DNA from: Chlorobaculum sp. 24CR
Lineage (GTDB): Bacteria > Bacteroidota > Chlorobiia > Chlorobiales > Chlorobiaceae
Direction: 5' to 3'
DNA length: 64,000 nucleotides
Assembly (NCBI RefSeq): GCF_004118635.1
Contig: NZ_SDGU01000066.1
Coordinates: 1-64,000, forward strand
The notes under the pieces were generated by a model, which did no database searches, had not been told where the DNA came from, and saw nothing but the letters and a program-made list of their open reading frames with translations. A program made the translations under genes and the position numbers. This document shows, piece by piece, positions 29,474 through 38,367 of the stretch. The first letter of the stretch is position 1, and each line of letters begins with the position of its first letter.

Positions 29474-30049
29474 TTACTTTTCGTTAGGGTTGTTTTTCGA
29501 CGCGCGGCGGATGTGCCGCTCGATTTTGCGCGTCAGCTCCTCGACGCTCGTGCCGATCTTTTTCGAGTCGGTGAAGAGCACCAGATCGGCCTTCAGGTAG
29601 CGAGGTTCGCGTTTTTTGAGTAGCTCCGTGACGCGCTCCTGAATCTCTTCCCGCGAGAGCTTTTGCCCGTCCGGGCCTTTCATGAGCGGCCGGTCGGTTT
29701 TGTGCTGAAGCCTGAGCGTAAGGATTTCCGGGCTGGACTTGAGGTAGATCAGCGTGCCGTGCGAGCGGATCTGCTCGAAGCAGCGGTCGTTTTCAAGCAC
29801 GCCGCCGCCGAGCGACACCACCAGCTCCTTCTGTTTGCCGATCTTTTCGAGCGTCCGGAGTTCGAGCGCTCGGAAAGCGGCTTCGCCATCCTCGGCGAAA
29901 ATCCGGTTGATGCTCTTTCCGGCGGCAAGCTCGATTTCGCGGTCGAGGTCGATGAACTCGAAGCCGAGCGAGTTGGCCACCAGCGGGCCGATGGTTGACT
30001 TGCCGGATCCGCTGAAGCCGGTCAGAAAGATGAGGGTGTGGTGTTTCAT
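29474..30049 (-). CDS. aroK: Shikimate kinase
   Basis: ATP-dependent 3-phosphorylation of shikimate. The 191-residue kinase has P-loop GFSGSGKST (11-19), the shikimate-binding FIDLDREIE, and VVSLGGGVL. A lid region includes KTDRPLMKGPDG. The ATG at 30049 directly precedes the kinase fold; a longer start at 30091 adds 14 residues with three cysteines-histidine pairs that are not conserved. Operon with aroB. Confidence 0.94.
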   Translation of the reverse strand: MKHHTLIFLTGFSGSGKSTIGPLVANSLGFEFIDLDREIELAAGKSINRIFAEDGEAAFRALELRTLEKIGKQKELVVSLGGGVLENDRCFEQIRSHGTLIYLKSSPEILTLRLQHKTDRPLMKGPDGQKLSREEIQERVTELLKKREPRYLKADLVLFTDSKKIGTSVEELTRKIERHIRRASKNNPNEK

Positions 30050-30194
30050 GGCTGATCTCAAAGCGCGACAGTGCTGCTGTTTGGCGGCCAATATACGAAA
30101 AAACGGAGCGAGAACCGGCGCGGCGAGATTGTTTCAGGCGGTCAAAGATGATAGCTTTGCGGCAGCACTTTTGATCACTGAAAATCAATCGCCT

Positions 30195-30902
30195 ATGAAA
30201 AGCTTGTTTATCATCAAGGCCGGAAGCACCTTCGCCACCGAGGCGGAGCGGCTTGGGGATTTCGAGGCGTGGGTGCGGCGCGGGCTGGGCGACATGCCAT
30301 GCCCGGTCGCGGTGGCGAACGCCGAGGCGGGCGAGGCGCTGCCCGCGCCGGAGCGGTGCGCGGGGGTGGTCGTCACCGGCTCGCACGCGATGGTGACCGA
30401 CAATTTGCCGTGGAGCGTGGCCATCGAGCGGTGGATCCGGGAGCTCGTCGCCATCCGCGCGCCGTTCCTCGGCATCTGCTACGGCCACCAGCTTCTCGGT
30501 CGCGCCACCGGGGGCCAGGTCGGCTACCATCCGCGAGGGCGGGAGGCGGGCACGGTCTCCATCGAGCTGACCTCCGAAGGCGAGCGCGACGCGCTTTTCG
30601 ACGGAATTCCGGCGCGGTTCGCGGCCCACGCGACCCATGCGCAGAGCGTGCTGCGGCTGCCGACGGACGCTGTCCATCTTGCCTTCAACGACTACGAGCC
30701 GAACCACGCTTTCCGGGTGGGCGAGTCGGCGTGGGGCGTGCAGTTTCATCCCGAGTACACGCGGGAGATCATGGCGGTTTATCTGCGAGAGGGGAGCGCC
30801 GGTTCCGGATCACCGGAGGGCGAAAACGGCGTTCCGGGCGAGACGCCCTTCGCCGGAAAGGTGCTTACAAATTTTGCCAGCTTTGTTTCCCTGACTCTTT
30901 GA
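30195..30902 (+). CDS. Class I glutamine amidotransferase-like protein
   Basis: A 235-residue GATase1 domain protein. The catalytic triad is visible: C95 in FLGICYGHQLLG, H185 and E187 in GVQFHPEYT. It lacks any synthase domain, so it is a lone amidotransferase of the GMP-synthase-like class, possibly a glutamine or gamma-glutamyl hydrolase. Its 3' end overlaps that of the convergent recD2 by 38 bases (30865-30902), which is unusual but consistent in both frames. The C-terminal 30 residues are low complexity. Confidence 0.85.
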   Translation: MKSLFIIKAGSTFATEAERLGDFEAWVRRGLGDMPCPVAVANAEAGEALPAPERCAGVVVTGSHAMVTDNLPWSVAIERWIRELVAIRAPFLGICYGHQLLGRATGGQVGYHPRGREAGTVSIELTSEGERDALFDGIPARFAAHATHAQSVLRLPTDAVHLAFNDYEPNHAFRVGESAWGVQFHPEYTREIMAVYLREGSAGSGSPEGENGVPGETPFAGKVLTNFASFVSLTL

Positions 30903-33066
30903 GCCGTTGCACCAGGCCGGTCAGGCGGCGCTTCGATTTGCAGTTTTTGATAGCCAGCGCGAGCGCTTTCGGCTCGGCCACGATCACCACGAGCTTGCGC
31001 CCGCGCGTGACCGCCGTATAGACGAGGTTGCGTTCGAGCAGCGTGAAGTGCTGCATGGCGAGCGGAATGACCACCGCTGGGTACTCCGACCCCTGGCTTT
31101 TGTGGATGCTTGTCGCGTAGGCGAGCGACAGCTCGTCGAGGTCGCTGAAGTCGTACTCGACGTGGTGGTGATCGAAGCGGGCCGTTAGCGTCTCCGCCTC
31201 GGCGTCGATCTGTTCGACCAGGCCGATGTCGCCATTGAACACCTCCTTGTCGTAGTTGTTGACCGTCTGGAGCACCTTGTCGCGCGGCGCGAAGGTCGTC
31301 CCGCATCGCGTCACTTTCGGCTTGGAAGCGGGGTTGAGCTTCGCCTGAAGCTCGGCGTTCAGCGCGTGTACGCCGACGCCCCCCTTGTTCATCGGCGTGA
31401 GCACCTGCACGTCGCGCACCGCGTCGAGGCCGAAGCGCTTCGGGATGCGCTCCGTGACGAGCTGCATCAGCTTGTCGTGAATCTGTTCCGGCGATCCGGC
31501 CTTCACGATGTAGAAGTCCGACAGCTCCTCGCCCTCGGCGGTCAGCGGCATTTCGCCCTGGTTGATGCGGTGCGCATTGACGACGATCATCGACTCGGCG
31601 GCCTGCCGGAAGATTTCGGTGAGCCGCACGGTGGGGATCGCCTCCGACGAGATCAGATCGGCGAGCACCGCGCCAGGGCCGACTGACGGGAGCTGATCGA
31701 CGTCGCCGACGAAGACCACCGCCGCGCGGTCGGGGATCGCCGCCACGAGCTTCTGCATCAGCACGATGTCAACCATCGAGGTTTCGTCCACCACTACGAA
31801 CGAGGCGTCGAGCGGATTGCCGCGCCCGCGCTTGAAGTCGAACGCCTGCGGGTCGAATTCGAGCAGGCGGTGAATCGTTTTGGCCTCGATGCCGGTCGAT
31901 TCGGTGAGTCGCTTGGCCGCGCGGCCCGTGGGAGCGCAGAGCGCCACGGAGACCTCTTCGCGCTGGAGCACCGAGAGGATCGCTCGCAAAATGGTGGTTT
32001 TGCCGACGCCCGGTCCGCCGGTGATGATCGAGACCTTGCTCGCCAGCACCAGCGTCACGGCGCTGCGCTGCGACGGCGAGAGTTCGAGGCCGGTCTCCGC
32101 TTCGATCCACGGCAAGGCGTCGTGCGGGTCGAGCGCATCCCACGGCAGCGGGCCGCGCAAGAGGCGGCCGAGGCCGGAGGCGACGCCCGTTTCAGCGCGA
32201 TGCAGCGATTCGAGGAAGATGCAGGGCGCGTCGTCGATCGTTTCGCCCACGATGCGGCGGGTCAGCTTTTCGTTCTTCACCGCCTCGGCCACGAGCGGGC
32301 GGTCGATCTGGAGCAGGCGCGACGCTTCGTCGATGAGCGTCTCTTCCGGCACGGCGCAGTGGCCGCTTTGCGACATCTCGCCGAGCACGTGGCTAATGCC
32401 CGCTTCGGCCCGCATCAGCGAGTTCTTCGCCACGCCGAGGCTTGTGGCGACAGCGTCGGCGGTCTGGAAGCCGATGCCTTCGATGTCGAGCGAGAGGCGG
32501 TACGGGTTCTCGGTGATGGTGGCGATGGAGCGCTCGCGGTAGCGGCGGTAGATCTTCCAGGCCCGCGCCGCGCCGACGCCGTGCGATTGCAGAAAAAGCA
32601 TGATGTCGCGCACCGCCCTCTGCTCGGCCCACGACCCGGTAACCATGTCGAGCCGCTTGCGACCGATGCCGGGGATTTCAAGCAGTCGCTCCGGATCGTT
32701 CTCGATCACCTCGAACACCGCGTCGCCGAAGCGCTCGATCAGCTTTTTGGCGTAGAAATTGCCGAGTCCCTTCACCTGCCCGGAGGCCAGGTACCGCTCC
32801 TTGCCTTCGAGCGTGGTGGGTTGCACGGGGGTGATCTTCGAGGCCCTGAACTGCAAGCCGTGCGTGCGGTCGTTTTGCCACGCGCCGACGCACTCCATGA
32901 ACTCGCCCACGCCGGGCGAGGCCGCGAGGCCCACCACCGCCACCGGCTCGCGCTGCCCGGCCACCCGCAAGCGCAGCACCGTGAAGCCCGACTCCTCGCT
33001 GTGAAAGGTCACCCGCTCGACCGAGCCGGAGAGGCGCTCTTCGTGGGAGTCGGCGGGTGGTTGCAT
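30865..33066 (-). CDS. recD2: RecD2-type ATP-dependent DNA helicase
   Basis: A 733-residue SF1B 5'-3' helicase of the RecD/TraA family, acting alone in DNA repair (no recB/recC nearby). N-terminal OB-like part (GSVERVTFHSEESGFTVLRL), helix-hairpin-helix region (LEIPGIGRKRLD), Walker A GGPGVGKTT at about 350, Walker B VVDETSMVD, and C-terminal motifs YATSIHKSQGSEYP and VYTAVTRGRK. The start at 33066 (MQPPADSHEER) is preferred because the longer form from 33108 is mostly the GTGGAC repeat. Confidence 0.92.
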   Translation of the reverse strand: MQPPADSHEERLSGSVERVTFHSEESGFTVLRLRVAGQREPVAVVGLAASPGVGEFMECVGAWQNDRTHGLQFRASKITPVQPTTLEGKERYLASGQVKGLGNFYAKKLIERFGDAVFEVIENDPERLLEIPGIGRKRLDMVTGSWAEQRAVRDIMLFLQSHGVGAARAWKIYRRYRERSIATITENPYRLSLDIEGIGFQTADAVATSLGVAKNSLMRAEAGISHVLGEMSQSGHCAVPEETLIDEASRLLQIDRPLVAEAVKNEKLTRRIVGETIDDAPCIFLESLHRAETGVASGLGRLLRGPLPWDALDPHDALPWIEAETGLELSPSQRSAVTLVLASKVSIITGGPGVGKTTILRAILSVLQREEVSVALCAPTGRAAKRLTESTGIEAKTIHRLLEFDPQAFDFKRGRGNPLDASFVVVDETSMVDIVLMQKLVAAIPDRAAVVFVGDVDQLPSVGPGAVLADLISSEAIPTVRLTEIFRQAAESMIVVNAHRINQGEMPLTAEGEELSDFYIVKAGSPEQIHDKLMQLVTERIPKRFGLDAVRDVQVLTPMNKGGVGVHALNAELQAKLNPASKPKVTRCGTTFAPRDKVLQTVNNYDKEVFNGDIGLVEQIDAEAETLTARFDHHHVEYDFSDLDELSLAYATSIHKSQGSEYPAVVIPLAMQHFTLLERNLVYTAVTRGRKLVVIVAEPKALALAIKNCKSKRRLTGLVQRLKESGKQSWQNL

Positions 33067-33082
33067 GGGTTGGGGGGTTGCG

Positions 33083-33106
33083 GTGGACGTTGTGGACTTT
33101 GTGGAC
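33083..33106. repeat. GTGGAC-type short tandem repeat
   Basis: GTGGACGTTGTGGACTTTGTGGAC: three copies of GTGGAC at 9-base spacing, immediately upstream of the recD2 start. Similar arrays are at 26227 and 63209. Confidence 0.65.
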
Positions 33107-33127
33107 AACTTCCAGGGAGGATTGTTG

Positions 33128-34039
33128 TTATGGCTTTTTGGCGGCGAGCTTTTGGAGCGCCTGGAGGGTGCGGTCGCATTCGGCTTCGGCTTTGCGCTTT
33201 TTGCCGAGCGACAGGGCGGCTGTGCTTTTGTTGGTGTTGAGCGTCGAGAGCCGCACGATTTCGGCGTTGACTCGCATGAACTCGCTGAAGTCTGTCGTGG
33301 CCTCGCGGATATAGACGCGGCTCTTTTTGCCGGCCATTTTGTCGAGCGCTTTCAGCCCGGCGCTGACTTTGCCCTGTTCGGCCAGCATCAAGGCTTCGAG
33401 CTTTTTCTTGTCGGCTTCCGAGGCGTCGTCGATGTGGCGCGTCTGGAGGAGCGCGATGTTTCGGATGGCGAGGCTCGCATCACCGGCGACCTTCTCCATC
33501 TGCGCTTTTCGCCACTCCGGCTTGACCCGTGCGGTCAGCTTCGAGAGGTTCTCGTCAATCTTTTGTTGCAGCTCCGCGCCGATGGTGTTCGACAGGTCGA
33601 GCGCCTTGACGTTGGTGTTCTGCATGGCCGATTCGAGCAGCCCGGCGTCAATCGCACTGAGCGTTTTCCACGACTCGCCGAACTTGCCGACCAGCTCCTT
33701 CTCCTTTTCGGAGCCGCTTTGCGCGACGCTCGCTTCGAGCTTTTTCAAATCACGATCCACATCATTGGCCGCGGCTTTCGACTGTTCGGCGAATCCGGCG
33801 GCCTGTTCGTCGCTCGCAGACAAAACGGCGCTCTTCTCCTTTTCGGACGACCGCGCGAGGTTCATCCGCATATCCGCGAGTAGCGCCAGCTTCTGCGATC
33901 CGACGGCCCCGCCGCTCATGATCGGGGTATTCTGGAACCAGAACGATGCAAGCAGCGTGACGAGCGCCGTTGCCACCAGACTCGCCGCCCATGCCAATCC
34001 GATGCTTTTACCTGCCTCTCTCTCGTCAGCTTTCATCAT
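33128..34039 (-). CDS. Membrane-anchored helical sensor-like protein (MCP four-helix type)
   Basis: A 303-residue protein with one membrane helix at about 14-36. The rest is almost entirely helical with long amphipathic stretches rich in A, K, E and S. The pattern (ARSSEKEKSAVLSASDEQA, ADKKKLEALMLAEQG) resembles the four-helix-bundle ligand domain of methyl-accepting chemoreceptors, but no HAMP, signalling or kinase domain follows. It ends soon after LGKKRKAEAECDRTLQAL. It may be a stand-alone sensor-domain protein or a structural coil; function unknown. Confidence 0.7.
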   Translation of the reverse strand: MMKADEREAGKSIGLAWAASLVATALVTLLASFWFQNTPIMSGGAVGSQKLALLADMRMNLARSSEKEKSAVLSASDEQAAGFAEQSKAAANDVDRDLKKLEASVAQSGSEKEKELVGKFGESWKTLSAIDAGLLESAMQNTNVKALDLSNTIGAELQQKIDENLSKLTARVKPEWRKAQMEKVAGDASLAIRNIALLQTRHIDDASEADKKKLEALMLAEQGKVSAGLKALDKMAGKKSRVYIREATTDFSEFMRVNAEIVRLSTLNTNKSTAALSLGKKRKAEAECDRTLQALQKLAAKKP

Positions 34040-34175
34040 GAGTGCCGTCCCGATGGTTAGCGAATGTTCGGAAAAGTTTATTTTTTAACGATTCGGGGAA
34101 TATACAAAAGGGCGTACACGATTTGCCGCAAAAGCTCGCGCCCGATTCAGGAAAATGAAAAAGCGGAGGTCAACC

Positions 34176-34721
34176 ATGATGCAAGTTAAACCGGAACAGG
34201 TTTCGATGGTCGATGCGCTGGTCGATCCCTGGCTGCGGGTGATCGGGCGCGACTTCGCGGGCTACCGCAACCACTGCCGTCGGGTGTTCATCTTCGCCTG
34301 CGAGCTGGCCGAAGCGGAGGGGGAGAGCCGCCAGAAGATCGCCATCGCCGCGGCATTCCACGACCTCGGCATCTGGGCGGACGCCACCTTCGACTACCTC
34401 GAACCCTCCAGACGCCTCGCCCGCGCGTACCTCGATTCGACCAGCAAGGCCGAGTGGGCGGACGAAGTCGTGGCGATGATCGACAACCACCACAAAGTGA
34501 CCCCGTGGAGTTGCAAGCCCGGCTGGCTCGTTGAACCCTTCCGCCAGGCCGACTGGATCGACGTCACCCTCGGCGCTCGCAATTTCGGCCTCCCGCGCCG
34601 CTACATCCTCGAAATCCAGCGCCGTTATCCGAATGCCGGATTCCACGCCACGCTGGCCCGGCTGGCCTTCGAGCGGATGAAGGAGCATCCGAAAGACCCG
34701 CTTCCGATGATGAAGTGGTAG
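34176..34721 (+). CDS. HD-domain phosphohydrolase-like protein
   Basis: A 181-residue protein with a conserved HD motif (H62-D63 in AAAFHDLGIWAD) and further metal ligands around NHHK, as in HD hydrolases. The remainder is helical. ATG at 34176 follows a GGAGG site with seven bases spacing (34164-34168); the ATG at 34155 is weaker. Substrate unknown; nucleotide or dNTP hydrolysis is only a family-level guess. Divergent from the four-helix protein. Confidence 0.82.
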   Translation: MMQVKPEQVSMVDALVDPWLRVIGRDFAGYRNHCRRVFIFACELAEAEGESRQKIAIAAAFHDLGIWADATFDYLEPSRRLARAYLDSTSKAEWADEVVAMIDNHHKVTPWSCKPGWLVEPFRQADWIDVTLGARNFGLPRRYILEIQRRYPNAGFHATLARLAFERMKEHPKDPLPMMKW

Positions 34722-34770
34722 GGTAAGCGAAGCGGGAGTCCAGCGATGAATGTGTGGAAATGGATTTTGA

Positions 34771-35088
<318 letters not shown>

Positions 35089-35147
35089 GTTATGCTAAGG
35101 TTTCATTACTGGGAAAGCGACAAAAGAATATCAGAAAACAAAATATT

Positions 35148-35375
35148 ATGGCTACATCAGTTGACAAATTAACAATACAGGCTATGGCCTTATCCGGGGA
35201 AGCGAGGGCGCTTTTGGCTGAGAGGCTGGTTGAAAGTCTGGATAAGGAATCAGTCAGTAAAATCTGGTTGGACGAGGCGAAAAAACGTCGTGATGAGGTG
35301 CGAAGTGGCGAGGTTCAGCCGATACCAGGGCTTGCGGTGATGGAAGAGGTTCGAAAGCTTATCGATGATAAATGA
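35148..35375 (+). CDS. Addiction-module antitoxin (TIGR02574 type)
   Basis: A 75-residue acidic protein, ALSGEARALLAERLVESLD being the characteristic segment of this small antitoxin family. It ends with EEVRKLIDDK and overlaps the next gene in an ATGA-style junction (35372-35375). It should bind and inhibit the ParE/RelE-like toxin. The ATG at 35148 is chosen over an upstream GTG because it gives the usual length. Confidence 0.87.
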   Translation: MATSVDKLTIQAMALSGEARALLAERLVESLDKESVSKIWLDEAKKRRDEVRSGEVQPIPGLAVMEEVRKLIDDK

Positions 35376-35710
35376 GATACTCGTTTCATCCTGAAGCACG
35401 CCTTGAGTTCACGGAGGCGACGATGTACTATGTCGAGAAAAGTCCCTCTTTGGGAGCGGCGTTTTATTCTGAAATGGAAGACGCTATCAAAAAGATAGTA
35501 GAAAATCCAGAGTTATATCGCATAATCGATGAAGATGTACGGCGATGCCTGACCAAACGTTTCCCATACGCGGTTCTCTATACTATCGAAGACAATTATA
35601 TCCTGTTACTGGCCATTATGCATTGCAGCCGGAAACCATCGTACTGGAAACACAGGATTACCCCTCGCTCATCCTCCCGAACAACTCATACGCCGTCGAG
35701 TCCTCGATGA
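35372..35710 (+). CDS. ParE/RelE-family toxin with extended C-terminus
   Basis: A 112-residue protein. Residues 1-95 are a ParE/RelE-type toxin (FHPEARLEFTEATMYY, then RFPYAVLYTIEDNYILLLAIMH, ending SRKPSYWKHR). Such proteins usually stop right after the WKxR segment. Here the frame continues for 17 residues (ITPRSSSRTTHTPSSPR), running 53 bases into the convergent rimO gene. The natural stop seems lost. Coupled to the antitoxin by a four-base overlap. Confidence 0.83.
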   Translation: MRYSFHPEARLEFTEATMYYVEKSPSLGAAFYSEMEDAIKKIVENPELYRIIDEDVRRCLTKRFPYAVLYTIEDNYILLLAIMHCSRKPSYWKHRITPRSSSRTTHTPSSPR

Positions 35711-36965
35711 TCACCTGTCGGAATTCTCCTGCCGTCACAGCTTCATCGCCAATTTCGATAATGACGTCGTTATCGACTTCGGGGGCGTCGTATTCGGTTC
35801 GGGCGTAGGCGACGTTCTCTTCGATGCGGTCGATGAGCACCCTCAGCGTCTGGCCTTCGAGTTTACGGTTGAGGCTGGCCGAGATGCCTTCCTGTAACAC
35901 CATCAGTTCGGCGACTCGCTCCTCCTTCTCTTCGTCGCTGACCGTGTCGTCCAGCGCGTAGGCGGGGGCGTGTTCTTCGTGGCGGTAGGGGAAGCAGCCG
36001 AGGCGGTCGAAGCGGGTTTCGCGCACGAAGTCGAGCAGCTCGTCGAACTCTTCGCGGGTTTCGCCGGGGTAGCCCGCGATCATGGTGGTGCGGAGGCGGA
36101 TGTCGGGGTTACGGCTGCGAATCTCGTCGATGAGGCGGATGGTTTCGCTGCGCCCGATGCCGCGCTGCATCGATTTCAGGATGCGGTCGTTGATGTGCTG
36201 CAACGGCATGTCAAGGTAATTGCAGACGTTGCGGCGCTCGCGCATGGTATCGATCAGTTCCAGCGGGAAGTTGAGCGGGTAGGCGTAGAGCAGGCGGATC
36301 CAGTCGAAGCCCATGTCGGAGAGGCGCAGTGTGAGGTCGTTGAGCGCGGACTTGCCGTAGAGGTCGTAGCCGTAAACGCTGATGTCCTGTGCGATGAGGT
36401 TCAGCTCGCGGACGCCTTGTTCTTGGAGCAGCGCGGCTTCGCGCAGGAGCTGCTCGATTGGCTGGCTGAGGTAGGGGCCGCGGATTTTCGGGATGGAGCA
36501 GAACGAACAGCGGCGGTTGCACCCTTCGGAAATCTTGAGAAAGGCGTAGTGCGGCGGGGTGAGCAGTTCGCGTCGGTCGTAGAGTTCTTCGCGATACTTC
36601 GCGCCGATGGCCGCGAGCACTTCGGGGAGCTGGCGGGTGCCGAACCATCCGTCGATTTCGGGCATTTCGTCGCTCAACTCCCTGCGGTAGAGTTCGACCA
36701 GGCAGCCCATCACATAGACCTCGCGCCCGACGCCCTCCTCCTTTTTGCCGATGGCGGCGAGCATTTCGTCGATCGACTCCCGCTTGGCGTCCTCGATGAA
36801 GCCGCAGGTGTTGATGAGGATGATGCTTGCCTCGTCAACGTCGTCGGTGAAGGTCAGCCCCGAAGCAACCGCCTGCGCGGTGAGCCGCTCGCTGTCAACC
36901 GTGTTCTTCGAGCAGCCGAGGCTGAGCAGGAAGACCGCCGGTTTTCGTTCGTTACTTGTTGCCAT
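35658..36965 (-). CDS. rimO: Ribosomal protein S12 methylthiotransferase
   Basis: A radical-SAM enzyme that adds a methylthio group to an aspartate of ribosomal protein S12. The 435-residue protein has three N-terminal cluster cysteines (C18, C54, C88), the radical-SAM CxxxCxxC at C149, C153, C156 (SEGCNRRCSFCSIP) and a C-terminal TRAM domain. The start at 36965 gives MATSNERKPAVFLLSLGCSK; the extended frame to 37175 overlaps tgt. It overlaps the tgt stop by 14 bases, so the two are coupled. Confidence 0.95.
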   Translation of the reverse strand: MATSNERKPAVFLLSLGCSKNTVDSERLTAQAVASGLTFTDDVDEASIILINTCGFIEDAKRESIDEMLAAIGKKEEGVGREVYVMGCLVELYRRELSDEMPEIDGWFGTRQLPEVLAAIGAKYREELYDRRELLTPPHYAFLKISEGCNRRCSFCSIPKIRGPYLSQPIEQLLREAALLQEQGVRELNLIAQDISVYGYDLYGKSALNDLTLRLSDMGFDWIRLLYAYPLNFPLELIDTMRERRNVCNYLDMPLQHINDRILKSMQRGIGRSETIRLIDEIRSRNPDIRLRTTMIAGYPGETREEFDELLDFVRETRFDRLGCFPYRHEEHAPAYALDDTVSDEEKEERVAELMVLQEGISASLNRKLEGQTLRVLIDRIEENVAYARTEYDAPEVDNDVIIEIGDEAVTAGEFRQVIIEDSTAYELFGRMSEG

Positions 36966-38085
36966 TGCTGTTGAACTCCATGAGGAAGGATTCTTTCCAA
37001 TCGGTGAAGTCGCCTGCCGCGATCTGCTCGCGCGCGGTTCTGGTGAGCCAGAGGTAGAACGAGAGGTTCTGCATCGTGCAGAGCTTGAGGCCGAGAATTT
37101 CGCCGACGTTGAGCAGGTGGCGGATGTAGGCGCGGCTGTAGTTGCGGCAGACGTGGTTGTCGAAACCTTCGTCAATCGGGCGGAAGTCGTCGGCGTATTT
37201 TGCGGCTCGCAGGTTGATCGCGCCCTTGCGGGTATAGATGCGCCCGTTGCGCCCTTCGCGCGTAGGGATGACGCAGTCGAACATGTCGATGCCGCGCTCG
37301 ATGGCGTTGAGGATGTTCGATGGAGTGCCGACCCCCATCAGGTAGCGCGGCTTCGATTCGGGCAGAATGGTGTGCGACAGCTCCAGCATCCGGTACATCT
37401 GTTCGGCCGGTTCACCGACCGCCATGCCGCCGACCGCGTAGCCGTCGAACTCCATCTTGACCAGCTCCCGGCTCGAATGGGCGCGCAAATCGTCGAAGGT
37501 GCCGCCCTGCGTGATGCCGAACTGGAACTGCTCGCAGCCGTAGTGCGGACGGGTCGAGAGGAAGTGCTTGCGCGCCCGATCGGCCCAGCGAAGCGTCAGC
37601 TCGCCCGACTTCTGCACGTAGTCGCGCTCGGCGGGCCACGGCGGGCACTCGTCGAGCGGCATCATGATGTCGCTGCCGATAATACGCTGCGTATCGACGA
37701 CGTTTTCCGGCGTGAAATGCAACTTTGAACCGTCGAGATGCGATTTGAACATCACGCCTTCCTCGCTGATCTTCCGCAAATCTGTGAGCGAATAGACCTG
37801 ATAGCCGCCGCTGTCGGTCAGGAGCGGCCCGTCCCAGTTCATGAAGCGGTGGACGCCGCCAGCTTTGAAGAGAATATCGTTGCCGGGCTTGAGGAAAAGG
37901 TGGTAGGTGTTGGCGAGGATGATTTTCGCATCGAGCGCCTTCAGCTCATCCGGTTCGATCGATTTGACGCTCGCCCGTGTGCCGACCGGCATGAAGATCG
38001 GCGTTGGAATGCTTCCATGCGCGGTCGAGAGCACGCCGCAACGCGCCGCCGAGCGGCTGTCTTTCGATGTGACCGAGAATTCCAT
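36952..38085 (-). CDS. tgt: Queuine/preQ1 tRNA-ribosyltransferase lacking zinc ligands
   Basis: Exchanges guanine-34 for a 7-deazaguanine base in certain tRNAs. The 377-residue barrel protein has LLTDSGGYQVYSL and the nucleophile segment FDCVIPTREGRNG. The usual CxCx2C...H zinc site (PECDCYTC...IHN) reads here DEGFDNHVC...TMQN: residues 308 and 310 are F and N, C313 remains, and the histidine is Q339. So only one ligand survives. All other conserved parts, including CRNYSRAYIRHL, are intact. The start at 38085 matches the family; rimO overlaps its end. Confidence 0.92.
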   Translation of the reverse strand: MEFSVTSKDSRSAARCGVLSTAHGSIPTPIFMPVGTRASVKSIEPDELKALDAKIILANTYHLFLKPGNDILFKAGGVHRFMNWDGPLLTDSGGYQVYSLTDLRKISEEGVMFKSHLDGSKLHFTPENVVDTQRIIGSDIMMPLDECPPWPAERDYVQKSGELTLRWADRARKHFLSTRPHYGCEQFQFGITQGGTFDDLRAHSSRELVKMEFDGYAVGGMAVGEPAEQMYRMLELSHTILPESKPRYLMGVGTPSNILNAIERGIDMFDCVIPTREGRNGRIYTRKGAINLRAAKYADDFRPIDEGFDNHVCRNYSRAYIRHLLNVGEILGLKLCTMQNLSFYLWLTRTAREQIAAGDFTDWKESFLMEFNSNGNK

Positions 38086-38240
38086 GGCGCTGGGCAGATG
38101 GCAGAAGGTGAATCGAGCGTGACCAGAGACGAGTGAAAGTAGGGAACGTGATGCATAAATAAAAATCAGCGCTGTATTGAACCGGCATGTAAGCAAAAAC
38201 GAGGAAAAATAACGGCGTGAAATTTTATACGCTGAGAAAA

Positions 38241-38258
38241 ATGTTGTAAGTTCAACAT
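38241..38258. promoter_or_regulatory. Possible operator palindrome ATGTTG-N6-CAACAT
   Basis: A short inverted repeat in the AT-rich 282-base gap between divergent tgt and the hybrid kinase gene. Regulator unknown. Confidence 0.25.
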
Positions 38259-38367
38259 ATACCTTCTCTGAGTGGTGATTTATGTATAGCGCGCTGTTTT
38301 TTTATATGTAAGCACTTTATAACAAGCATGTTTTGAGCTCAGTGCTCCTTTTAGCGTAATCCTTTTC

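Noticed and set aside
31870-33240. Long plus-strand frame opposite recD2
   Set aside because: Antisense artefact in GC-rich DNA with no recognisable protein pattern.
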